A DNA stretch of 17,886 nt from Veillonella parvula (GCA_947096075.1 CAMUQE010000022.1:1-17886), one strand, 5' to 3'; counted from the stretch's first letter, positions 7,566 to 13,586 are shown. Notes: generated by a model from the sequence alone, not told the origin. Program-made: numbers and translations.

Positions 7566-8246
7566 ATGGAAGATATATATAATCAAGTAAGAAGTTTTTT
7601 CGCTAATGACATTGATTTAAATGATTTATACGATTCTGAAGCTGTCGTTTGGATTGATTGGCGCGAGTACGATGAAGATGTAGTGCGCTATTTTAATGAC
7701 ATGATGGATGAGCCTATCGATATTAAAATGGTTAGTAATGGCAAGGCTTATGGTGACGATATTGTATTGAAGAATGGCGATAAAGAGCTGCAAATTCCTT
7801 ACGGTGATGAGCAAGATCGAGATGTGACCATCAAATATTTCAATGACTTTGTTAAACCTGATTATGAGGTGCGTTGGTTTACTGAAAGTCTTGGGAACGA
7901 TACGCTCGGCTTTACCGTGCTTTCAGGGCTGGAATGGGCGAAATTAAACGATGAATTTGGTGCGGATACGGTTCGTTATTATTTTGAACCTATTGATTTT
8001 GAAAGCGACATGTTTAATCTCGGCATGGACGAAGCCTCTGCATTGCTTGCGTTACGAGAAGACAGTGAAGACGTTAATTCTGACTTTAGTACACAATTAG
8101 ACTGGATTAGAATCATAAACAAAGAAAAGACCTTGGATGAACAAAAAGAGAAGGGACAAATTGACTTAAAACAGTACATGGCTGCTAAAAAAGAACTACA
8201 ACAGATTAAGGATGAATTTGTGGCAGTTCATGGTGAAATGCAATAA
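7566..8246 (+). CDS. Hypothetical acidic protein with SHOCT-like tail (array gene 3)
   Basis: 226 residues, strongly acidic, cytoplasmic. I do not recognise the main domain (about 20-145), which alternates strands and helices (VVWIDWREYD, GKAYGDDIVLKNG, DYEVRWFTESLGNDTLGF). The last 40 residues, TLDEQKEKGQIDLKQYMAAKKELQQ, resemble a SHOCT-like helical module, often a protein-interaction tail. It starts 20 bases after the preceding stop with GGAGAGAG upstream, and the next gene follows after 12 bases, so it is part of the same operon. A role as an immunity protein is inferred only from position and composition. Confidence 0.7.
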   Translation: MEDIYNQVRSFFANDIDLNDLYDSEAVVWIDWREYDEDVVRYFNDMMDEPIDIKMVSNGKAYGDDIVLKNGDKELQIPYGDEQDRDVTIKYFNDFVKPDYEVRWFTESLGNDTLGFTVLSGLEWAKLNDEFGADTVRYYFEPIDFESDMFNLGMDEASALLALREDSEDVNSDFSTQLDWIRIINKEKTLDEQKEKGQIDLKQYMAAKKELQQIKDEFVAVHGEMQ

Positions 8247-8258
8247 GGGGTAATCAAT

Positions 8259-8801
8259 ATGGACTACTTAGAAATATTACGAAATGATGCTAAGCTAGCT
8301 GAAGAGTTTGATATGCTGTTTGATTTTCACCTATTAGACGGTTTGGAAGAACGAGATACTGCCGAAGGGCGATGCACCTTCTCTTTACCTGGAAAGGCTT
8401 TCGGTCGTGATGGTGCCGGTGGCGAATATCATCAATTAGAGGATGGATCTATCGGGTATATGAGTAGCGAAGGAGAATGTGGTCGTATAGCTGAAAGTGT
8501 AGATGATTTAATTCGTTTATTGGTGTATAGCATTTGCTGGCATGATTATTGTGACACCAGCCAATATACGGACATATCTACTCTCGAAGCCTATGCCAAT
8601 GAGCGTCGTGATGAAATCGCTTTTTATACAGAAATGGATGTATGGGAAACCGTTGTTCAGGCGCTAGGCATGCCTTTAGAAGCAAATGTAGCTGCTGAAT
8701 TACAAAAATTCTATGACGCTGCAAGTCGAGCTCCTTTATATACTTGTTATTTTCATGAGGATGATGGAACCGTTACAGAATCACAAAATCTGTTTTTCTA
8801 G
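8259..8801 (+). CDS. SUKH/SMI1-KNR4-like putative immunity protein (array gene 4)
   Basis: 180 residues, acidic, no export signal. The segment FGRDGAGGEYHQLEDGSIGY followed by MSSEGECGRIAESVDDLIRLLV (about 48-91) matches the pattern I associate with SUKH-superfamily proteins, where a GTGGE turn, a strand, SEGQ-GRIA and a helix follow in order. SUKH proteins are typical immunity proteins against secreted nuclease toxins, but many are orphans. The C-terminal 80 residues look helical. AAGGGG (8246-8251) precedes the ATG and overlaps the previous stop. Family call is moderately sure; the partner toxin is not in the window. Confidence 0.7.
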   Translation: MDYLEILRNDAKLAEEFDMLFDFHLLDGLEERDTAEGRCTFSLPGKAFGRDGAGGEYHQLEDGSIGYMSSEGECGRIAESVDDLIRLLVYSICWHDYCDTSQYTDISTLEAYANERRDEIAFYTEMDVWETVVQALGMPLEANVAAELQKFYDAASRAPLYTCYFHEDDGTVTESQNLFF

Positions 8802-8826
8802 ACGTATTGTCTAAAAGGAGAATTAT

Positions 8827-9633
8827 ATGGCTATTGATGGAATAAAAATCATAGATAGTGATGATGGCCATGATATTTATAATTTAATTGTTGAGCGCTA
8901 TAGAGATGGTATCAGTATTGATACAATTGTTTCAGAAATATTGGCTGAAGAGCAGAGTTTTTGCACTGACGAATTCTATACAGAAATTTATTGGACTTCC
9001 GTAGCTTATTCACTGTGGAAGATAGGTCATCTGTCTGAGGATATTAAAGGGAAAGCCTTAGACATAATCGGGAAGGGTGCTCATGAGTTTTGGCTAGAAA
9101 TTGATAGCAAGGCGCTCAAACAGCGTCAAAAGGTGTTGGATACATTAGCAGTACAACTACAAAGTGAAAATCCAAAGCCTCTTAAAGTTCGAAAATCTAA
9201 AACAAAGCGAGAACCTCATTTTAAGGTGGGCGATGTACTAGCCGTTAAGTTTAAAGACAAATATGGAGCCATCTTCGTGTCGGACGTAGATCAATCACCG
9301 CGAAAAATCGAATATCATTTGGCCTGTACAAGACTTTTACAAGCGGATAAACCTAGTATGGACGATTTTTTAAATAGTCAAATTTCCTGTCGGAAAGATA
9401 ATACAAATTTCGGTATCAACACCGACTGTTGGTTCAATCATAAGGACTTAGGGCTGCTATTAGGTGATTTGGAAATTGTCGGAACCGTTGAGCTGTATCC
9501 GTGCAAGCTCTGGAAACTAGCGCCGGCAGGCACATTGGACGATATCTATAATGAGATTACAGATGAACCAAGAATAGGTAGACTTCGCCTGATAGATACT
9601 TATGAATTGGTGAAAGATATTATTCGTCAATAA
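8827..9633 (+). CDS. Imm26-like putative immunity protein (array gene 5)
   Basis: 268 residues. The N-terminal 110 residues are helical, with EIYWTSVAYSLWKIGHLS and a following repeat-like helix pair ending KVLDTLAVQL; a basic linker (about 118-133) follows; the C-terminal half starts with FKVGDVLAVKFKDKYGAIFV (about 134-153), the strand-rich opening typical of Imm26-like immunity proteins. This two-part build, helical front plus Imm26-like back, is one I associate with polyimmunity clusters. AAAAGGAG at 8813-8820 is a good ribosome binding site. Domain assignment is from pattern memory, not a search. Confidence 0.7.
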   Translation: MAIDGIKIIDSDDGHDIYNLIVERYRDGISIDTIVSEILAEEQSFCTDEFYTEIYWTSVAYSLWKIGHLSEDIKGKALDIIGKGAHEFWLEIDSKALKQRQKVLDTLAVQLQSENPKPLKVRKSKTKREPHFKVGDVLAVKFKDKYGAIFVSDVDQSPRKIEYHLACTRLLQADKPSMDDFLNSQISCRKDNTNFGINTDCWFNHKDLGLLLGDLEIVGTVELYPCKLWKLAPAGTLDDIYNEITDEPRIGRLRLIDTYELVKDIIRQ

Positions 9634-9679
9634 TTACTGACAGAAATAGAGCACTAACTATCTAGGGAGGTTTTAGGTT

Positions 9680-10186
9680 ATGGGACTCATTGCAAATTAT
9701 AATTGTGTAAATGATAAAAATTTAAAAGAGCTCAAGGGTTTAGGTTCATCAGAGGAAGAGCTTTTTGAAACCGTTGAAGAGTGGAGTGATGAGGACGAGT
9801 TATTGCTAGACATTGATAAGATGTGGGATGTCCTTCACTTCGTGCTTACTGGTGTGAGCGCTGATCATATAATAGATGATAATCCACTTAGTCAAGCTGT
9901 GCTTGGTGTAACGTCGATTGAGGACTTATCTGAATATATGGCTTATACGGAACATTCCAAAATAGCTGATATTGTAGCGGCTTTAGAGTAGTTTGATATG
10001 GAACAAACACTCGAATCTTTCGATATGAAAGCCTGCAAAGAAGCCGAGCTATACCCAAATATTTGGGACTATGATGAGGAAGAGGAGGAAATCAAAGATG
10101 AAATTCTCCACGATTTCGAGCAGATGAAAGTGTTCTATAAAAAAGTGCTAGACACAAAGGGCCATGCAATAGTTACGATTTGTTAA
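9680..10186 (+). pseudogene. DUF1877 (YfbM-like) gene split by an in-frame amber codon (array gene 6)
   Basis: The reading frame from ATG 9680 matches the DUF1877/YfbM family: MGLIANYNCV start, LDIDKMWDVLHFVLTG (about 43-58) and NPLSQAVLG. It stops at TAG 9989-9991 after 103 residues. The same frame continues without another stop to 10186, and that part carries the family's C-terminal half: ESFDMK, AELYPNIWD, a helix with DFEQMKVFYKK and the end GHAIVTI. Aligned by eye to E. coli YfbM, the two halves are contiguous and the amber replaces one residue between LE and FD. Readthrough would give about 168 residues, the family's normal length. A start at ATG 9998 could give a 62-residue fragment but has no good ribosome binding site. 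GGGAGG precedes the first start. Sequencing error, recent nonsense mutation or suppression cannot be told apart here. Confidence 0.85.
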
Positions 10187-10222
10187 GACGCGTATGTGTA
10201 TGGCGTAGATAAGGAATACAAA

Positions 10223-10984
10223 ATGGCAGTATTAAATGAAAAGCAGATCAGAGATGGCTTCAATTATTTCTATAGGGATGAGGAGCATCCAAAGTCTGTG
10301 GTAGAAGTCTCTGAATATGATGGCGAAGATAAATTAATTATTAATTGCACACAGTTAGATGAAGGGTATTCTGCTAAAGATAAGAAACGTATTTGGCTAG
10401 AATGGTGTGATTTTCTGGTAAATAATCCAGACACTTTTACAGAACTTGTTTTTGGTACGAGAATGCCACAGGAACTGTTTAATGCGGTTTGCGCCCAACA
10501 AAAGCTCAAGAAATTACATATAAAATGGGGGGTCTATCCAGATATTTCAAAACTAGAAAATTTACAAGCACTAGAGTATTTAAGTATTGGCTCAGGTAGG
10601 AGTGTGGCAAGCATCGAACCTATTTCAAAATTAGCGAATTTGGTTGCTCTTTCTATTGAAAACTTTCAAAAAATTGATGATTATAGTCCATTAGCCAATT
10701 TGAAAAAGATTGAAAGTCTTTCTTTAGAAGGTGATTTTGCATCTCCTAAAATTCTGAATGTTCAATCATTAGGGTTTTTACGTCATATGCAGCAGTTGCG
10801 GTTTTTTAGTTTCCTTACTGCTAGAGTGAAGGATAAAAACTATTCTCCAATTTTAGAACTTAATAATTTAGAACATCTTACGTTAAAATCTTGTAAAGAG
10901 GTTAAGCAGTTGTATCCTCAATTAGTTAAGCTACCAAAGTTGAAGTATGGTACTGTATTAGAACGACCGGAATTATATGAGTAA
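10223..10984 (+). CDS. Leucine-rich repeat protein, cytoplasmic (array gene 7)
   Basis: 253 residues from ATG 10223, chosen because AAGGA (10211-10215) lies seven bases upstream; an earlier in-frame ATG at 10196 lacks a site. The first 85 residues form a non-repeat cap; then about five to six irregular leucine-rich repeats of 22-24 residues follow, for example LKKLHIKWGVYPDISKLENL, LEYLSIGSG, LVALSIENFQ, IESLSLEGDF, LEHLTLKSC. No signal peptide, so it is intracellular. LRRs mediate protein-protein binding; within this array it may bind a toxin or serve as decoy, which is inference only. Confidence 0.8.
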   Translation: MAVLNEKQIRDGFNYFYRDEEHPKSVVEVSEYDGEDKLIINCTQLDEGYSAKDKKRIWLEWCDFLVNNPDTFTELVFGTRMPQELFNAVCAQQKLKKLHIKWGVYPDISKLENLQALEYLSIGSGRSVASIEPISKLANLVALSIENFQKIDDYSPLANLKKIESLSLEGDFASPKILNVQSLGFLRHMQQLRFFSFLTARVKDKNYSPILELNNLEHLTLKSCKEVKQLYPQLVKLPKLKYGTVLERPELYE

Positions 10985-11010
10985 TAAATTATGAAAAGGA
11001 AATAACTACA

Positions 11011-11298
11011 ATGGACAAAGCACGTAAAAAGGAATTATTGAAAGACTATAAAGCTAAAGAAAAACAGGATTTTCAAGATAGCTTACCTATGGACGAAGAA
11101 TTGTTTTGGAATCTCTTTGACTATGTAGACGAGAAATTAGAGGCGAATGATGGTTGCGATCATAGTTTGACTTTCACAAGAGAATTTTTGGAAAAGCAGA
11201 GCGTAGATGTTGAAAGTGTACTAGCCTGGATTATTAATGAAGGTGGCGGGTGTGATTGTGAGGTTCTCTACAATGTAGAAGAGAGATTTGAAGAGTAA
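11011..11298 (+). CDS. DUF2695 family protein (array gene 8)
   Basis: 95 residues, acidic. The core fits DUF2695: FWNLFDYVDEKL (about 32-43), CDHSLTFTREFLEK (about 49-62) and the hallmark NEGGGCDCEVLYNVEE (about 76-91). The conserved Cys/His residues (CDH and CDC) suggest a small metal- or disulfide-stabilised fold, not proven. Function of the family is unknown; it commonly occurs near immunity-type genes. AAAAGGAA (10994-11001) precedes the start, and a weak terminator follows the stop, closing the array. Confidence 0.85.
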   Translation: MDKARKKELLKDYKAKEKQDFQDSLPMDEELFWNLFDYVDEKLEANDGCDHSLTFTREFLEKQSVDVESVLAWIINEGGGCDCEVLYNVEERFEE

Positions 11299-11340
11299 TA
11301 TCTATGTAATTGGGGAGATTTTCGTATATAGATTGTTTTT
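11299..11340 (+). terminator. Weak terminator closing the immunity-type array
   Basis: A 10-bp A+T-rich stem with one G-U pair (11299-11308 with 11325-11334), a 16-base loop and a T-rich tail (11334-11340). It starts directly after the last array gene. The rest of the gap to 11435 shows no convincing feature. Confidence 0.45.
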
Positions 11341-11435
11341 GATTTAGAGCAAACTGTAAGCAGTCTAATGTAAATTTATTTGTGATTTTGGCAACCAAGT
11401 AATCTTTGGTAAAAAATCATAGTATACTAGAAATG

Positions 11436-12002
11436 TTAAATACTTCTGGCGATATTAGCGATTTTGTTTAAGAAGCGCCGGCGTTTTTCATCTGAGCTGT
11501 TTTCTGTGCCCGCTAACTGGGTATGTGTAACCGGTTTGAAGCCGCAGGCTTTCAGTACTTGATCTTTCATGACTTTGCCGTAGTCTTGGACAAACAATGT
11601 TACGAGGGCCGGAGTGTTATGGGTGGTGATAATCCAGGCGGATTTTTCCTGTAAATGACCTATAAGGCCTCTTTTACCATATGAATAGGCAAAGCCCGCT
11701 GTAAAGACACGATCGATAAATCCTTTAAGTATAGCCGGCATACCGCCCCACCAAATAGGGTAGATAAAGATGATATGGTCTGCCCAAGTAATCAAATTAC
11801 GATACTTTTCCATATCCGGCACAGTACTTAGATCTCGACGTTTGTGCGTGTCATCAAATCGCAATACAGGATCAAATTGCTCCTCATATAGATCCAAGGT
11901 GTTTACATTGTGGTCTTTTGAAAGATTCTGTTGGACTACTTTCAGAATAGCACTATTAAAACTCTGATGATTAGGATAGGTGTAAACGATTAAAATGTTC
12001 AT
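11436..12002 (-). CDS. Flavodoxin-fold NAD(P)H-dependent oxidoreductase (quinone reductase family)
   Basis: 188 residues starting MNILIVYTYPNHQSFN, the FMN-phosphate-binding opening of the NQO/KefF/MdaB-like family. The second signature, YPIWWGGMPAILKGFIDRV (81-99), and the following FTAGFAYSYG are typical. Such enzymes use FMN or FAD to pass two electrons from NAD(P)H to quinones or related acceptors, protecting against redox cyclers; the substrate here is unknown. The start is set by AAAGGA on the minus strand (about 12010-12015), seven bases upstream of ATG; a TTG start seven codons earlier is less likely. It is a single gene, divergent from the ECF S-component gene. No clear terminator was seen beyond its stop. 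Confidence 0.9.
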   Translation of the reverse strand: MNILIVYTYPNHQSFNSAILKVVQQNLSKDHNVNTLDLYEEQFDPVLRFDDTHKRRDLSTVPDMEKYRNLITWADHIIFIYPIWWGGMPAILKGFIDRVFTAGFAYSYGKRGLIGHLQEKSAWIITTHNTPALVTLFVQDYGKVMKDQVLKACGFKPVTHTQLAGTENSSDEKRRRFLNKIANIARSI

Positions 12003-12109
12003 GGCTAGTTCCTTTCTATTCAATCAGTGTCACGTTGAGGGGATTCTTATAATAAAATGGTATCTATAGAAAGTTAAAGTCTAGTGAAGAGCATCTATTT
12101 TGAAAGTAA

Positions 12110-12181
12110 ATGACGATAGAATTTGCTAAGGATGTATTGTTAATTCCTTTTATTTGCAGGTGTTGCCATAAAGGTTTATAG
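12110..12181 (+). CDS. Possible Cys-rich leader peptide upstream of the ECF S component
   Basis: A 23-codon reading frame with residues ICRCCHKGL at its end; three of its last eight codons are Cys. Its stop lies one base before the 5' arm of the terminator-like hairpin at 12183. This geometry resembles attenuation by a leader peptide, but the Shine-Dalgarno is weak (GAAAG at 12102-12106) and the frame is short enough to occur by chance. Treat as a hypothesis. Confidence 0.2.
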   Translation: MTIEFAKDVLLIPFICRCCHKGL

Positions 12182-12182
12182 T

Positions 12183-12220
12183 ATAGGCATGTGATGGATA
12201 TAGTCACATGTCTATTTTTT
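12183..12220 (+). terminator. Terminator-like hairpin in the ECF S-component leader (possible attenuator)
   Basis: A 12-bp stem with one G-U pair (12183-12194 with 12204-12215), a 9-base loop and six T (12215-12220), immediately followed by AAGGAGGA and the ATG at 12235. There is no plus-strand gene just upstream to terminate, since the neighbour is divergent. A conditional terminator controlling the downstream gene is therefore likely; no known riboswitch core was recognised in 12040-12180. Confidence 0.7.
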
Positions 12221-12234
12221 ATAAGGAGGACTCT

Positions 12235-12732
12235 ATGCAACACGTTCAACCCCGCAGTACTACGTCCGCGTTAGTACTCACAGCCGTATTGATTGCCCTC
12301 GCAACATTGTTTACCATGTACACGAAAATCCCAGTACCTGGCATTCGCGGCTATTTCAATGTAGGAGATGTCGTTATTATGACGTCAGCTCTATTATTAG
12401 GTCGAAAATATGGCGCCTATATTGGTGCTATCGGCCCAGCGTTAGCTGATTTATTCCTCGGCTATGCAGTCTTTGTACCCATCACCTTCGTGGTGAAAGG
12501 CATTGAAGGCTATCTTGTCGGTACTGTCTATAACAATAAGACAACTACCTCTGCCTTGGTAGCAACTATCGTAGGCGGTATTGTTATCGTAGCTGGCTAC
12601 TTTATCGCTGAATACTTTGTATTTGATCCAGGCGTAGCCATTGCTAGTATTTTAACGAATGCTATTCAAGCCGTTATGAGCGTGATTATTAGCATGATTT
12701 TATATGCTATATTACGGAGACGACTTGCGTAG
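12235..12732 (+). CDS. ECF transporter S component (vitamin-type substrate, unknown)
   Basis: 165-residue membrane protein with about six hydrophobic segments (roughly 11-30, 44-56, 60-79, 81-97, 107-130, 136-160). GYFNVGDVVIMTSALLLGRKYG (39-60) is the conserved segment of S components of the kind represented by hydroxymethylpyrimidine/pantothenate-type carriers, followed by GAIGPALADLFLGY. S components bind a vitamin or precursor and dock on the shared EcfA-EcfA'-EcfT module, which is not in the window, implying a group II ECF system. The start at 12235 is fixed by GGAGG at 12225-12229. A terminator-like hairpin in the leader suggests regulated expression. The substrate cannot be read from the sequence. 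Confidence 0.85.
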   Translation: MQHVQPRSTTSALVLTAVLIALATLFTMYTKIPVPGIRGYFNVGDVVIMTSALLLGRKYGAYIGAIGPALADLFLGYAVFVPITFVVKGIEGYLVGTVYNNKTTTSALVATIVGGIVIVAGYFIAEYFVFDPGVAIASILTNAIQAVMSVIISMILYAILRRRLA

Positions 12733-12736
12733 TAAA

Positions 12737-12765
12737 TTGACAGTCTCTAGAATTCAGACTATACT
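12737..12765 (+). promoter_or_regulatory. Strong promoter of the antisense (antitoxin) RNA
   Basis: TTGACA (12737-12742), exactly 17 bp, TATACT (12760-12765): a near-consensus sigma-70-type promoter, among the best in the window. It starts four bases after the ECF S-component stop. No plus-strand coding sequence follows, but a strong terminator does (12829-12893), so the product should be a short RNA starting near 12772. Confidence 0.8.
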
Positions 12766-12771
12766 ATAAGT

Positions 12772-12893
12772 ACAATAGAGCCAGTTAACGTGTTCTAGGC
12801 GTTAGGCTCATCAAAGAATGTTGAATTTGATAAACCTAACGTGTCTAAGTATTGCAGTACTTAGTCTTAAACGTTAGGTTTATCTTATTTTAT
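12772..12893 (+). ncRNA. Putative antitoxin RNA of a type I toxin-antitoxin system
   Basis: Predicted transcript of about 120 nt between the promoter above and the terminator. Its 5' part can fold as GAGCC/GGCTC (12778-12782 with 12805-12809) enclosing TAACG/CGTTA (12786-12790 with 12800-12804). GATAAACCTAAC (12829-12840) is complementary at 11 of 12 positions to GTTAGGTTCATC in the toxin mRNA 5' UTR. The 3' end faces the toxin transcript, so the RNAs also overlap if the toxin mRNA extends past its stop codon. This layout parallels B. subtilis txpA/ratA and bsrG/SR4 and enterococcal par, where converging RNAs regulate a small membrane toxin. The RNA is inferred, not demonstrated. Confidence 0.65.
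12829..12893 (+). terminator. Terminator of the antisense RNA
   Basis: Perfect 14-bp outer stem (12829-12842 with 12871-12884), inner 7-bp stem CTAAGTA/TACTTAG (12845-12851 with 12858-12864) and a T-rich tail (12885-12893). Read on the minus strand it lacks a T tract, so where the toxin mRNA ends is unclear; an A+T-rich 9-2-9 palindrome (12892-12911) overlaps the toxin stop codon. Confidence 0.85.
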
Positions 12894-12907
12894 AATCAAT
12901 ATATTGA

Positions 12908-12979
12908 TTATTTCTTAAGAATTAACACTACGAGGGTAGCGAATAAAATCATTAATGATAGTGATTCGTATACAGTCAT
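12908..12979 (-). CDS. Hydrophobic type I toxin (TxpA/BsrG, holin-like toxin family)
   Basis: A 23-residue peptide starting MTVYESLSLMI, then a hydrophobic membrane span and ending in KK. The first seven residues are identical to my recollection of B. subtilis BsrG (MTVYESL), and the general pattern (short polar N-terminus, E-x-L, one membrane helix, basic end) fits the TxpA/BsrG/Hol_Tox group. Members insert into the membrane and stop growth unless an antisense RNA blocks them. A very strong Shine-Dalgarno GGAGGTGA lies at 12984-12991 on the minus strand. The gene is shorter than BsrG (38 residues) but in the range of holin-like toxins. A dedicated promoter, an SD-masking hairpin and a converging RNA surround it. 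Confidence 0.8.
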   Translation of the reverse strand: MTVYESLSLMILFATLVVLILKK

Positions 12980-12984
12980 AATGT

Positions 12985-13008
12985 CACCTCCCTCAAAAGA
13001 CGGAGATG
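12985..13008 (-). promoter_or_regulatory. Hairpin masking the toxin Shine-Dalgarno
   Basis: In the toxin mRNA CAUCUCC (13008-13002) can pair with GGAGGUG (12991-12985) over seven pairs with one G-U, leaving a 10-base loop. This buries the ribosome binding site. The CAUC also belongs to the segment complementary to the antisense RNA, so the two pairings would affect each other. Such SD masking is typical of type I toxin mRNAs. Confidence 0.6.
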
Positions 13009-13041
13009 AACCTAACTCACGTTAATGGCTCTTTCGTTATT

Positions 13042-13070
13042 AGTATATAGCGGATTTTGAATATTGAAAA
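13042..13070 (-). promoter_or_regulatory. Toxin promoter
   Basis: On the minus strand TTTTCA (13070-13065), 17 bp, TATACT (13047-13042). The -10 is identical to that of the opposing antisense promoter, while the -35 is weaker, which would favour excess antisense RNA. Predicted start near 13035, giving a 5' UTR of about 57 nt. Confidence 0.65.
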
Positions 13071-13106
13071 ATACGAATTAATTTCGTACAATTTTTACAC
13101 AAATAT

Positions 13107-13134
13107 AAGGGAGACTTTATCAAGAGTCTCCCTT
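13107..13134 (-). terminator. Terminator beyond the CMD-family gene
   Basis: Perfect 10-bp stem AAGGGAGACT/AGTCTCCCTT (13107-13116 with 13125-13134) with an 8-base loop, 60 bases past the stop of the minus-strand gene. The T tract on the minus strand is weak (TTATATTTG), so efficiency is uncertain; it also insulates the toxin promoter from readthrough. Confidence 0.6.
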
Positions 13135-13192
13135 TGTTAGTTTTAAATAGACTAATATTTATTAATAGATTTTTATTGCTATCGCTCCTTAA

Positions 13193-13570
13193 TTACAGTA
13201 TATTTCGTTCTTCAAAGACCGCTTTCACCGTGAACAGTGCGTTCAGTACGCGTGGAAATCCCGCATAGGGGATGCAATGTGTGCAGACCTCTACGATTTG
13301 CTCGGGCGCGATATCGACGTTGAGTGCCGCGTTGGTATGTACTTTCAGCTGAGCCTCGCAACCGCCCAGTGTTAAAAGGGACGCGAGCGTAATCAGTTCC
13401 CGTTCCTTGAAATCCAGGTTGGGGCGCGTGTAGATATCGCCGAACAGTTCGACCAATAAATCGGCTATGGTCGGTGAAATCTCTTGAATTGTGTTATACA
13501 CCTCCTCGCCGTGCAGCCCGTCAATTTGTTTCAATGTGTTCATACCGATGTTAAAACGTGTTTCTTTCAT
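13193..13570 (-). CDS. Carboxymuconolactone decarboxylase (CMD/AhpD-like) family protein
   Basis: 125 residues with the CMD fold pattern: a helix with ISPTIADLLVELFGDIYTRP, then LDFKERELITLASLLTLGG (about 52-70), EAQLKVHTNAALN, and EVCTHCIPYAGFPRVLNAL (about 94-112). The CxxC (CTHC) in the position of AhpD-type redox cysteines suggests thiol chemistry such as peroxide or electrophile reduction, although many CMD homologues carry only one or none of these. It is divergently transcribed from a MerR regulator that very probably controls it through a 19-bp spacer promoter. A GGAGG site (minus, 13580-13584 region) precedes the ATG. Base composition differs from the neighbours: 13261-13380 is 67 G+C of 120, hinting at acquisition by transfer. 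Confidence 0.88.
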   Translation of the reverse strand: MKETRFNIGMNTLKQIDGLHGEEVYNTIQEISPTIADLLVELFGDIYTRPNLDFKERELITLASLLTLGGCEAQLKVHTNAALNVDIAPEQIVEVCTHCIPYAGFPRVLNALFTVKAVFEERNIL

Positions 13571-13586
13571 AATTATTACCTCCGTC

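Larger units (their letters stand above)
12777..13032. repeat. Imperfect inverted repeats at the 5' ends of toxin and antisense RNAs
   Basis: 12777-12812 and 13005-13032 are inverted copies: both RNAs would begin AGAGCC-(A/AG)TTAACGTG and continue to GTTAGG(C/T)TCATC, with about eight extra bases in the antisense copy. In the toxin mRNA the copy folds as GAGCC/GGTTC plus TAAC/GTTA around a GUGA tetraloop. Two further copies of the GATAAACCTAACG motif form the antisense terminator stem, so four related segments occur within 256 bp. Confidence 0.75.

Noticed and set aside
11393..11415. Hairpin ACCAA/TTGGT as terminator for the oxidoreductase gene
   Set aside because: Only five base pairs and no T tract on the minus strand downstream of it.
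12040..12180. A known riboswitch (TPP, THF, preQ1, cobalamin or ZTP) before the ECF S component
   Set aside because: No conserved core of these classes was found by eye; only the terminator-like hairpin is clear.
12777..13032. Miniature transposable element with terminal inverted repeats
   Set aside because: The inverted copies have no flanking target duplication that I can see, and they coincide with the 5' ends of two predicted RNAs, which explains them better as parts of a toxin-antitoxin locus.
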